Shown here in pieces: positions 1 through 11,948 of a DNA stretch of 36,093 bases. Below the pieces are notes generated by a model that had not been told where the DNA came from, made no database searches, and saw nothing but the letters and a program-made list of their open reading frames with translations. Numbering within the stretch: position 1 is the stretch's first letter; each line of letters begins with the position of its first letter. Source of the stretch: Blastocatellia bacterium (GTDB taxonomy: Bacteria; Acidobacteriota; Blastocatellia; RBC074); contig JAEUQN010000062.1 of NCBI GenBank assembly GCA_016789725.1, positions 1-36,093 of the forward strand, in the 5' to 3' direction. Position numbers and translations under genes: made by a program.

Positions 1-1
1 G

Positions 2-664
2 GCCGAAGAAACCGCAGGCAACCAGCTTGCTGCTGCCGAAGCCTATCAACGCGCGGCGCAGCTTGATCCAAATGAAAAGAACGTCTTTGATCTGGGCAAC
101 ATTTTGTTGCAATTAACTGCCGCGAATGAAGCGCTAACGATCTTTCAATTCGGCGTCAATAAACATCCGCAATCGTCGCAACTGCGCGTCGGACGAGGTA
201 TCGCCGAATACACGCTGGGCAAATATCACGAAGCAGTCGAAACGCTCTGCCAAGCCGTAGACTTGGCGCCCAACGATGCGCGCCCCTACGTGTTTTTAGG
301 TGAAATGTATGGCGTTTCGGTGGAACTCGCGGATGCGATCAACCAACGGTTTGCCAAGCTGATTCAAACGCAACCACGCAATGCGCTGGCGCATTATTAC
401 TACGCCATGAATTTGTGGAAAGGCAAACGCGGCACCCAAGCAGACGCCGATCCTGCCCAACTGGAATCCTTACTCAAAACCGCTACCACACTTGATCCCA
501 ATTTGGCCGATGGGTTTTATCAGTTAGGCACACTGTACTTCGAGCAAAAAAAATACGCCGCTGCGGCCACGCAGTTGCGCCGCGCCACACAACTGAAACC
601 CCAGGACGCGCAATTTCATTTCAAGCTCGGCCAAGCCTATCAACAAACCAAACAGACCGCCTGA
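2..664 (+). CDS. TPR-repeat protein, 5' truncated by window edge
   Basis: The reading frame is open from the first complete codon at position 2, so the gene begins outside the window; the TTG at 104 is not a credible start. The visible 220 residues form helical TPR units, for example around AEYTLGKYHEAVETLCQAV and the final unit YQLGTLYFEQKKYAAAATQL followed by KPQDAQFHFKLGQAYQQ. TPR arrays are protein-protein interaction scaffolds; the specific partner is unknown. The frame ends at TGA 662-664, but the same frame stays open for 24 further codons to TAA 737-739 and encodes a Lys/Glu-rich tail that looks like a natural TPR-protein end. The TGA may therefore be a recent nonsense mutation or a sequencing error. 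The gene is followed by the phosphatase-superfamily gene on the same strand. Confidence 0.8.
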   Translation, partial: AEETAGNQLAAAEAYQRAAQLDPNEKNVFDLGNILLQLTAANEALTIFQFGVNKHPQSSQLRVGRGIAEYTLGKYHEAVETLCQAVDLAPNDARPYVFLGEMYGVSVELADAINQRFAKLIQTQPRNALAHYYYAMNLWKGKRGTQADADPAQLESLLKTATTLDPNLADGFYQLGTLYFEQKKYAAAATQLRRATQLKPQDAQFHFKLGQAYQQTKQTA

Positions 665-739
665 GCCGCCACCGAATTCGCCATCACCAAAAAGCTCAAA
701 GACGAAGCGATGCAGGCTGAGATTAAGCCTAAGCCGTAA
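665..739 (+). pseudogene. In-frame tail of the TPR gene beyond a premature TGA
   Basis: Directly after the TGA the same frame reads AATEFAITKKLKDEAM and then ends in EIKPKP before TAA. It has charged, helix-forming composition like the C-terminus expected of the upstream TPR protein and no start codon of its own near its beginning. A single C-to-T change turning CGA into TGA would explain the interruption. Whether the tail is ever translated is unknown. Confidence 0.5.
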
Positions 740-838
740 CCGATGAAGACAAGTAAAGTAGACGCATGACATTGCGCTCTCGGTAGTATAGTCTTAACAG
801 GTCATAGCGGTTTCAATCTCTACAAATAAACAAATCTT

Positions 839-2017
839 ATGGCGAATCCCTGGACGCACAAGGCAGGCGAAATCAGCGCATCAGTTTCACAGAGCCGCCG
901 AGAATTCCTGCGGTCGCTCACTGGCGCTGCTTGCGCTCGGCCTTTCTTCAGCGTTTCTTCGAGTGTTGCGGGGCCGCCATTTGCATCCGGCTTGCAAAGC
1001 CGCGAGCGGCGGGCAGTCGTGGTGACCTTCGGCGGAGGCTGCCGCGACGAAGAAGTACTCACGCCGATGGGTCAACAAAACGTCCCTTATTTGCTCCGGG
1101 AACTGCTGCCGCAAGGCACATTCTTTACGCACGTTGAGAATCGCGGGATTCTGGGACACTACGTCGCTACGGCCAGCCTGACCACTGGCGTCTATGAAAC
1201 CTTTGACAATTTTGCCTCGGTTCCGCCGCAATCTCCGACCGTCTTTGAATACTTCCGCAAGGATTTGAAGCGTCCTTTGCACGATGCCTGGGTCGTTGCT
1301 CCCAGCAATGGTTTCAATCGCATCGGCAGCAGCGATGTTCGCTCTTTCGGGCCTGGCTATGGCGCGCAGGTGATCCTGCCAAAACGCTTTCTCAAACAGG
1401 CGCTGATGGGGACGACGGGCGATTACACGCGTCTGTTACAGGACAACTATGAGACGCCGCTGTTCAGTCCGCAAGTCGAAGGGGGCAAGGTCTCGCTGGA
1501 TGAATTCACGGAGTTACTCAACCTTTCAGCAAAAGATTTTGTCACGCAGGCGCTCACGCTTTCGAGCGCGGACGAGTTATCGTTCTTTGTGGCGAAGCGG
1601 CTGATGCGCCGTTATGCGCCACGTCTGCTCTGGATCACGCTGCACGATATGGATGTCGCGCATGCCGGTTGTTATTCGCTGTATATCGAAGGCATCCAAC
1701 GCACGGATCGCCTGTGCCGCGAGATTTGGCGCACGATTCAAAGCGAGCCAGAGTACGCGGGCAAAACTTCGTTATTCATTCTGCCGGATTTTGGCCGCGA
1801 TTCGGATGGCAGCATTGGTGGCAACGGATTCCAGCACCACCGCACGGGAGACGCGCTGTCGCGCACTACGTGGATGTTGGCGCTGGGGCCGGGCATTCAC
1901 GCCAATCGTGTAGTTGATCGTCCGGTCGAACATTTGGATGTCGTGCCGACGCTCGGCGCGCGGCTTGGCTTCGATGCGAGGATGGCTCGCGGCAAACCGC
2001 TGACCGAACTTCTTTAG
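839..2017 (+). CDS. Tat-exported alkaline-phosphatase-superfamily protein (DUF1501/sulfatase-like)
   Basis: This 392-residue protein has a twin-arginine type leader (SRREFLRSLTG, residues about 19-29) followed by an Ala-rich segment, so export in folded form is likely. The body resembles metal-dependent hydrolases of the alkaline phosphatase superfamily. Candidate metal ligands lie in WITLHDMDVAHAG (about residue 265), LPDFGRD (about 318) and QHHRTGD (about 333). The end, HLDVVPTLGARLGFDARMA, matches the terminal element seen in sulfatases and DUF1501 proteins. Its substrate is unknown. The ATG lacks a clear Shine-Dalgarno, but the Tat motif shortly after it supports the start. The next gene begins 14 nt after its stop, suggesting co-transcription. 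Confidence 0.7.
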   Translation: MANPWTHKAGEISASVSQSRREFLRSLTGAACARPFFSVSSSVAGPPFASGLQSRERRAVVVTFGGGCRDEEVLTPMGQQNVPYLLRELLPQGTFFTHVENRGILGHYVATASLTTGVYETFDNFASVPPQSPTVFEYFRKDLKRPLHDAWVVAPSNGFNRIGSSDVRSFGPGYGAQVILPKRFLKQALMGTTGDYTRLLQDNYETPLFSPQVEGGKVSLDEFTELLNLSAKDFVTQALTLSSADELSFFVAKRLMRRYAPRLLWITLHDMDVAHAGCYSLYIEGIQRTDRLCREIWRTIQSEPEYAGKTSLFILPDFGRDSDGSIGGNGFQHHRTGDALSRTTWMLALGPGIHANRVVDRPVEHLDVVPTLGARLGFDARMARGKPLTELL

Positions 2018-2031
2018 CGCCCATAGCTACG

Positions 2032-3243
2032 ATGCTACTTCAAATTCAGGTCAACCATTTCAAGGACTACCCGCCTGAAGCTCGGCGCGTGGCGACCAGC
2101 CACATTGAATTGCTGCGCAAACTCCCGGCGGCCTTCACTCCCCTGTTGTTGCAGCAGATTCAGGCTTATGACTGGCGCTTTCCTGCCGAGCGCCGTGATA
2201 TTGATCGGCAACTTACGTTTCTTAAATCTCTTGCGGAGGCTGAGCGTCGGAGGCTTTTCACCGGCTTCGAGCAACTGAAACTACCGGCGCAATTGCTGGA
2301 CGTGAAGTGGATCGAGTCACCGGTAGAGTTCTCTGAACAACTCTCTCATCACCTCTGGACGACGGGCCAGATTGATGCCTTTCATCAAGCGTCAGAGGCT
2401 TATCTGAAAGCAGTTTTCGCCGCCATTCCCGCGCAACCGCCCACGACTCGCAGACTGGGCATCGCTGTGATTGGCAAAGGCGTCGAACGAAACACGTATC
2501 CGCTCTTTCGCAAGCTGCGGCCTTATGGCTCGCGCTTCACCAATGTCAACCCGGCGAACGGTCTCAAAACGCTGCTCGCGCACGTCACAGACAGAGCCGC
2601 CGCGCACCCGTCGTCGTTCGATCACTGGTATATTGATGGCGGCCCGGCGGAAAAGATTGAGCAGCCTTTTCTCACCAGCATTTCCTATCACGGACTCGCA
2701 CAAAACCGTCAGGCACTGTTGCGTAAAACCAGCAGCGCAATACAAAACGGAATCGCTGGGCCGAAAGAACTGCTCTCGTTGCTGCACGGAATGAAGCCCG
2801 AAGAAATCGGATTTGATATGGCAGGCCCGAACGGCGCGATTCTCAGCCACTTTGCCACGAGCCTCTTAACCTCCGGTTCGGGCACGCAGATCTTCAGCAC
2901 AAGTTTTGTGCAATGGGCCACGCGCGAGCTTTGGCGTCGCGCCCAGCCGTTGACGATGCTGGCTCGGTTTGCGCCGCGTCAGCGGCTACGCCCGATGAAT
3001 GAACTGCTTTCCGGTGATGAGCAGACTGTCGAAATGGACGCGCCAGGCTCGCTCATTGACGCCGATATGGGTGCCTATTATATGTGGCTTGAACAGCAGC
3101 GACTTTCTGGAGCTGAACAGTCGTCATTCATGATCTGGTTCGAGGATCACGCTGAAGCATTGGTGGTTTCGCCCTCGCTGGCTCGCAACACGGAATCCAA
3201 TGCACGGGTGGATATGCGCTGGCTACTTGCGCAAACAGGTTGA
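2032..3243 (+). CDS. Unrecognised 403-residue protein
   Basis: I do not recognise this family. The protein has no signal peptide or membrane segment, so it is probably cytoplasmic. The N-terminal third (residues 1-130) is predicted helical and Arg/Leu-rich, with the phrase AYDWRFPAERRDIDRQL. A more alpha/beta-like centre follows, starting at RRLGIAVIGKGVERNTYPLF and containing FDHWYIDGGPAEK, and the last 100 residues include DADMGAYYMWLEQQRLSG and SSFMIWFEDHAEALVVSP. The 14-nt spacing from the phosphatase-superfamily gene suggests one transcript and a linked role. It converges on the DUF1552 gene across only 56 bp, in which I see no obvious terminator. Confidence 0.7.
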   Translation: MLLQIQVNHFKDYPPEARRVATSHIELLRKLPAAFTPLLLQQIQAYDWRFPAERRDIDRQLTFLKSLAEAERRRLFTGFEQLKLPAQLLDVKWIESPVEFSEQLSHHLWTTGQIDAFHQASEAYLKAVFAAIPAQPPTTRRLGIAVIGKGVERNTYPLFRKLRPYGSRFTNVNPANGLKTLLAHVTDRAAAHPSSFDHWYIDGGPAEKIEQPFLTSISYHGLAQNRQALLRKTSSAIQNGIAGPKELLSLLHGMKPEEIGFDMAGPNGAILSHFATSLLTSGSGTQIFSTSFVQWATRELWRRAQPLTMLARFAPRQRLRPMNELLSGDEQTVEMDAPGSLIDADMGAYYMWLEQQRLSGAEQSSFMIWFEDHAEALVVSPSLARNTESNARVDMRWLLAQTG

Positions 3244-3299
3244 TCGTGTCAATGACTTGCGCCACGAAGTGCCTGGACGAAGAATCCCGCTCCTGCTCT

Positions 3300-4640
<1,341 letters not shown>

Positions 4641-4651
4641 AGTTCCTCCAA

Positions 4652-4753
4652 TATAGGATTTAGGATTTGGGATTTAGGATTTCAGGCGCAAAGGGCAGAT
4701 AAAATAAGGTGTGGCCTCCCCTAATTCCTAAATCCCAAATCCTGAATCCTATT
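4652..4753. repeat. Inverted-repeat element built on a GGGATTT/AGGATTT heptad
   Basis: The arms at about 4652-4682 and 4723-4753 are near-perfect reverse complements (about 28 of 31 bases). Each arm is itself made of tandem seven-base variants (AGGATTT, AGGATTT, GGGATTT, AGGATTT). The element exactly fills the gap between the DUF1592 stop codon and the ribosome-binding site of DUF1552. In RNA it would fold into a long hairpin. It may be a MITE-like repeat, an mRNA-stability element or an attenuator between the two genes. Confidence 0.75.
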
Positions 4754-4756
4754 TTG

Positions 4757-7780
<3,024 letters not shown>

Positions 7781-8018
7781 ACCAAGTTGATCATGCTCCA
7801 AAGTATGTTTTGTTGTGCCGCCCACTGTCCCCCGGACGACTTCGACTCTGGCGATGCTTCCTAGTTTGCTGACAGCAATCGGGGACGATCACCGCTTAGT
7901 TTAGGCCAGCGTATTTTCGATACTACGAGAAGGCGATATGTATTTTAATGGAGAGACCTATGATTGTGAAGACGATGGTGCTCTCTATTGTGGTCGCCGC
8001 GAATAGAGAATTGCTTTT

Positions 8019-10358
8019 TTATTTTGAGGAAGATCGGTTGATAAGCAGGACATCGCTTGTTTCGACGCCGCGGATTACCGCAAGTTGACTGCCGTCCGCA
8101 TTCCAGTTAAAGGTGATGATGCTATCTGACGGAAAGTTGGTTAGTGGTTTTGGCTCTCCGCCGTCGAGCGGTTGTGTCCAGATGTTTGAAATGCCGCCCG
8201 GGCTGTTGAGGAACGCGATTGACTTTCCGTCCCGTGTCCATCTCACGATCCGTTCGGCGACCGTCGCAGGAAAGTCGAAACGCTTAATGCGTTGACCGTC
8301 TTCGAGGCGGCTGATGCCGATGCCCCAGCGCGATCTTTCAATGCTTGAATCGAGATAATGATAGGCCACAAACTTTCCGTCGGGCGATACGGAAGGCCGT
8401 GAGGCGCTAGTCTGGGTTATGGCTGTGGCCGCGCCGCCGCCGATTGGCATTTTCCAGAGTGTTGGATAATTTCCGCCAGACTGATAAATGATCCAGCGGC
8501 CATCCGGCGTACATTGTGGATAGAACTCGCCGTTGCCGTCAGTGATTCGGGTTAGGTTCGATCCATCAATACCAATGCGCCAAAGGTTATACTTTCCCTC
8601 TCGCTCGGCGACAAAGATCAACTGCTTCTCATCTGCTGTGACCGCAAGCCCAAGTCTCGCATTGGCACCGACTGTGAGCTGACGAATATTCGAGCCGTCC
8701 GCATTCATCGTCCAGATGTCCGAGTTGCCACCTGCGTTTGATGTGTAAGCAAGACGGCCATCCGGCAGCCAGATCAACTCGTTGAGCCAACCTGCCTCGG
8801 ACATTATCTGTTTTGCTCCGGCTCCGTCTTGGCCGACCGTCCAGATGTTTGAGACGGTGTGATTTTGAATAACGGCTAGTGTTTTTGCGTCCTTCGTGAG
8901 ACTGAGATTTTGGTAATTGTTTAGATCACGCGTAATCCGTGAGGCCGTACCGTCCGGCAGCGAAATATGCCACAACTGGTTTGGGGCGGTTGATGATTCC
9001 GAAGCCGTCACCACAAGTCCATCCGCCAGCCACCTCGGCTGTCCAAGCTGTTGCCAACGCGTGTCGGTTAGCTTACGTTCGACCCGCGTCTCGACGTCCA
9101 CTGCCAGTACCGTCTCATAACGGCCCTTTTCATCGCTCTGATTTACCGGAAAGGCGATGCTCTTTCCATCGAGGGACCACGCCGGGGCCTGCCAGAAAAT
9201 ATTAAGGTAATCGGGGTCGTGGCGCGAAACAAGCACCACTTCGTTTGTGCCGTCAGTACCCGCGACGATCAGTCGGCTCTCCTTCTGATTCATTTTCATA
9301 AACGCCAACCTGGTGCCGTCAGGCGAAAATGCTGGGGGGCCGATATCGTTTGCGACCTTTAAGATCGGTCCGCCCAGCACTGGCACGCGAAACAACTCCG
9401 TCTCGCCCTTATCTCTTTCTAGCGCAAGGTAATAAACAAAATTGCCGTCAGGTGCGAATGTGACCCATACTAGCGCCCGCTGGGATGGGGCCGCAATCCG
9501 CGCTTCGTTTGCGACCGCGACTTGGCGTATCCAAAGACTGTCGCCGTCCGCACCCGCGATAATGTGCGCGACATATAGCCCGTCCGGCGAGATCGCGGCG
9601 CGTTTCGATCTACCGGAAGTGGTCAGCCGCGTTATGTCCGATCCGCGAAAAGGCACGCTTCGTGCCTCGGCGCTCTGGTCCCTCATCCCAAGTTTATAAA
9701 TACCGAACAGGATTCCCGCAAATCCGGCTACTAAAACAACTATGACCAGAGGTGCAAACCATTTCGAACGAGTCGGCGGAACAACTGCGGGCGATGTATC
9801 GGCGACAGGCTCGCGGCGCCAATCGGAAATCTCATAAATATTGTCGGAGCGCTCGACGCTAACAGGCTCGACCGTTTCGCGCGCCGCAGCAAGATTGCTA
9901 AACACACGAACGTTTCTGTGTCGTTCAACACGGCGAGAGATCGGATTCGCAGCTTGCGATTGTTCATTCGGCGGCGGATCAAAATCTTCAGCGACTTCCG
10001 TTGACGTAGCAAGGCCATTTCCGTTTTTCACAACGCGAACCGCGCCGTTGAAACGATAACCGCGCCGCTTCAAGGTTTCGATATAAGGTCTTCCGTCGCT
10101 CGTTTCCCCGAGGGTCTTACGCAGAACGTGAAGATACTGGGCGAGGTTCGACTCTTCGACAATCGTGTCGGCCCATATCTTTTGCATCAACTCTTCCTTA
10201 CCGATGACCTTGCCCTCACTTTCGACGAGCGCGATCAGTGTCTCAACGGCCTTGGGCGTGATCTGAACCTGGTCACCATTCCGGTAAAGAAGCCTTGTGG
10301 CGGCATCGAGTCGAAAATCCTCGAACACATAAACCTTCTGTTGCGTGGGGTTAGTCAC
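8019..10358 (-). CDS. CadC-like winged-helix transmembrane protein with PD40/TolB-type propeller
   Basis: This 779-residue protein has an OmpR/PhoB-type winged-helix domain at residues 8-108 (LDAATRLLYRNGDQVQITPK, EELMQKIWADTIVEESNL, YIETLKRRGYRF). A low-complexity linker follows, then one membrane span at about 201-226 (WFAPLVIVVLVAGFAGILF), then PD40/WD40-like blades to the end (repeated S-P-D-G, FAPDGN, FSPDGTRLAF, LPDGRLAYTS, TPDGRWIIY, SPDGKFVAY, RDGKSIAFL, NADGSQLAV). The architecture implies a one-component regulator with the DNA-binding domain in the cytoplasm and the propeller outside. This combination is greatly expanded in Acidobacteria. It lies divergently from the protease gene, which could be a target, but I see no operator. 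Confidence 0.88.
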   Translation of the reverse strand: MTNPTQQKVYVFEDFRLDAATRLLYRNGDQVQITPKAVETLIALVESEGKVIGKEELMQKIWADTIVEESNLAQYLHVLRKTLGETSDGRPYIETLKRRGYRFNGAVRVVKNGNGLATSTEVAEDFDPPPNEQSQAANPISRRVERHRNVRVFSNLAAARETVEPVSVERSDNIYEISDWRREPVADTSPAVVPPTRSKWFAPLVIVVLVAGFAGILFGIYKLGMRDQSAEARSVPFRGSDITRLTTSGRSKRAAISPDGLYVAHIIAGADGDSLWIRQVAVANEARIAAPSQRALVWVTFAPDGNFVYYLALERDKGETELFRVPVLGGPILKVANDIGPPAFSPDGTRLAFMKMNQKESRLIVAGTDGTNEVVLVSRHDPDYLNIFWQAPAWSLDGKSIAFPVNQSDEKGRYETVLAVDVETRVERKLTDTRWQQLGQPRWLADGLVVTASESSTAPNQLWHISLPDGTASRITRDLNNYQNLSLTKDAKTLAVIQNHTVSNIWTVGQDGAGAKQIMSEAGWLNELIWLPDGRLAYTSNAGGNSDIWTMNADGSNIRQLTVGANARLGLAVTADEKQLIFVAEREGKYNLWRIGIDGSNLTRITDGNGEFYPQCTPDGRWIIYQSGGNYPTLWKMPIGGGAATAITQTSASRPSVSPDGKFVAYHYLDSSIERSRWGIGISRLEDGQRIKRFDFPATVAERIVRWTRDGKSIAFLNSPGGISNIWTQPLDGGEPKPLTNFPSDSIITFNWNADGSQLAVIRGVETSDVLLINRSSSK

Positions 10359-10593
10359 ATTAAAGATAAATTCACGATTTTTTTACGTTAAATCCAAGGA
10401 CAGGTCTACAGCTCCAGCTTAAATTCTCCAATGGAGCGGACAGAAAATTGAGGAGGTGCTCGTCTTCTGATCCTTGGTAAGAATACAGGAATCATAGCGC
10501 AGGGCACCAGAAATACAAAGAGGTTTCCCAGGTCCTTAAGGTCTGCTCAAATCATCGGAAAATTTTGGAGATACACCGAACTTGGAGGGATTT

Positions 10594-11748
10594 ATGAACT
10601 TAGATAGTTTTGGCAGCCGCTTTGCCGCGATAGTGTTCTGTCTAACTTTTCTGGTAGTTTCCCCTGCGGCTGTTGTCGGGCAGGACGTTCAACCACGCGT
10701 GGCAGCGGGAGCAGGAGTCACAGTCCAAACCCAGCAGGCTTTGGGTTTGGTCGCGATTGGAGACTGTTCTGGGACGCTGCTCAATCAGTATTGGGTGCTG
10801 ACAGCGCGGCACTGTGTGACGGTAGACGCCAAGGTAGACTCGGCCTTTCATCCGCCAAATCTAATCCGAATTACGGCAGCCTGGTCTCCCCAAACAGCTA
10901 TCGTATCCCGTTTTCATGATTTCAACATTAATTCCGCTCCGGGTTCGGCCCGTAACCTCGACATCGTTCTCTTGTATTTGGGCAACACCAATCTCGGAGA
11001 AACCGCTGCCAGCCAGAAGATGTTTGTCGTGACTCGCGACGGCAAGATCAGCGGACGACCTAAGGAGACGGACACAGTTATGCAGTACGGCAGAGGCTTC
11101 TCGACATTTGCGAAGGACCTGTCCACGCCATCCGGCGGGAAGGGGCGCTATCGCAGCGCCGTTTTCAAGCCTTCGGCGATTTCCGAAACCCACTACAACC
11201 TCAAAATGACTGACGGCCAATCCGGCCACGGCGGAGACAGCGGAGGCCCATCCGTCGTCACCGTCTATGGTCAGCCTAATGGTGGCATTGCAGGCGTCCA
11301 GTCTACGTGCGAAGCCAGCGGCCACATTACCGGAGCGCCATCTAAAACATGGGATTGGGCTACGGGTATTAATTACTGCACATATGTGTCAACCGAGCCA
11401 TTCCTAAGCGAGATAGCCGCAGCGATCAAAGAAGCGCCGCTCAAGACGCCCTTCATCACCGCGAGCCAGGCAATAATTCTTAGTCCCACTCATTCCTTCG
11501 CAGAGGTATATCTGGGCTGGGAAGGCGGGCCGGAGCATCCAAACGTGGAAGTATGGGTCTCGATAAACAACGCACCCGAAATTCCTGCATTTTCGATAGA
11601 CTTCGCACAGGGAAGTCCTTTGTGGAAACAACCGAAAGCTGCTGGGACGCACAAATTGCCACGGCACAGTGGGCACATTGGGACATATAAGTATGTCTTA
11701 AAGGCTGCCGGAAAGACCTTGTCCACAGTTGTAGTCGTCGTTCCATAG
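10594..11748 (+). CDS. Secreted trypsin-like serine protease (S1 family)
   Basis: The catalytic triad is visible: His in VLTARHCV (about residue 72), Asp in NLDIVLLYLG (about 124), and Ser in GHGGDSGGPSVV (about 215). Residues 1-26 are a signal peptide ending near AAVVGQ, so the enzyme is secreted. A conserved Cys before SGTLLNQYW pairs plausibly with the Cys after the His. The last 95 residues form a separate beta-rich domain (FAEVYLGWEGGPEHPNVEVW). The start is the ATG at 10594, which has GGAGG five nt upstream; an in-frame TTG at 10582 has no such support. The substrate is unknown. The metallopeptidase gene follows 200 bp downstream. Confidence 0.85.
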   Translation: MNLDSFGSRFAAIVFCLTFLVVSPAAVVGQDVQPRVAAGAGVTVQTQQALGLVAIGDCSGTLLNQYWVLTARHCVTVDAKVDSAFHPPNLIRITAAWSPQTAIVSRFHDFNINSAPGSARNLDIVLLYLGNTNLGETAASQKMFVVTRDGKISGRPKETDTVMQYGRGFSTFAKDLSTPSGGKGRYRSAVFKPSAISETHYNLKMTDGQSGHGGDSGGPSVVTVYGQPNGGIAGVQSTCEASGHITGAPSKTWDWATGINYCTYVSTEPFLSEIAAAIKEAPLKTPFITASQAIILSPTHSFAEVYLGWEGGPEHPNVEVWVSINNAPEIPAFSIDFAQGSPLWKQPKAAGTHKLPRHSGHIGTYKYVLKAAGKTLSTVVVVVP

Positions 11749-11852
11749 TGAAGTAAGAACCAGCGAGGCTCGATGCACCTTTTACTTTGTTTAGTCTCAA
11801 ATCCGGTCTGAGGTCTGCCTCCCGTCCCATCCATCTAAACAGATTCATACGG

Positions 11853-11881
11853 TTATCTTTACTGCTTACAAGTAAAGATAA
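11853..11881. promoter_or_regulatory. Perfect 11-bp dyad between two secreted-protease genes
   Basis: TTATCTTTACT at 11853-11863 is exactly complementary to 11871-11881, with a 7-nt spacer. It is AT-rich and has no long T-run after it. It could be a weak terminator for the serine protease gene or an operator for the metallopeptidase gene that starts 68 bp downstream. The sequence alone does not decide. Confidence 0.4.
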
Positions 11882-11948
11882 TTTCGCGCTGGTTTTGATT
11901 CACTCGAACCGAAACCAGTAATCAACCCGACAAAGCAGGAGAAAAACA

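Noticed and set aside
7960..8088. 42-codon open frame with GGAGA upstream
   Set aside because: It overlaps the 3' end of the PD40 regulator gene antisense and has no recognisable features, so evidence is too thin.
10582..10593. TTG start for the serine protease
   Set aside because: The ATG at 10594 has an ideal GGAGG spacing; the TTG overlaps that ribosome-binding site.
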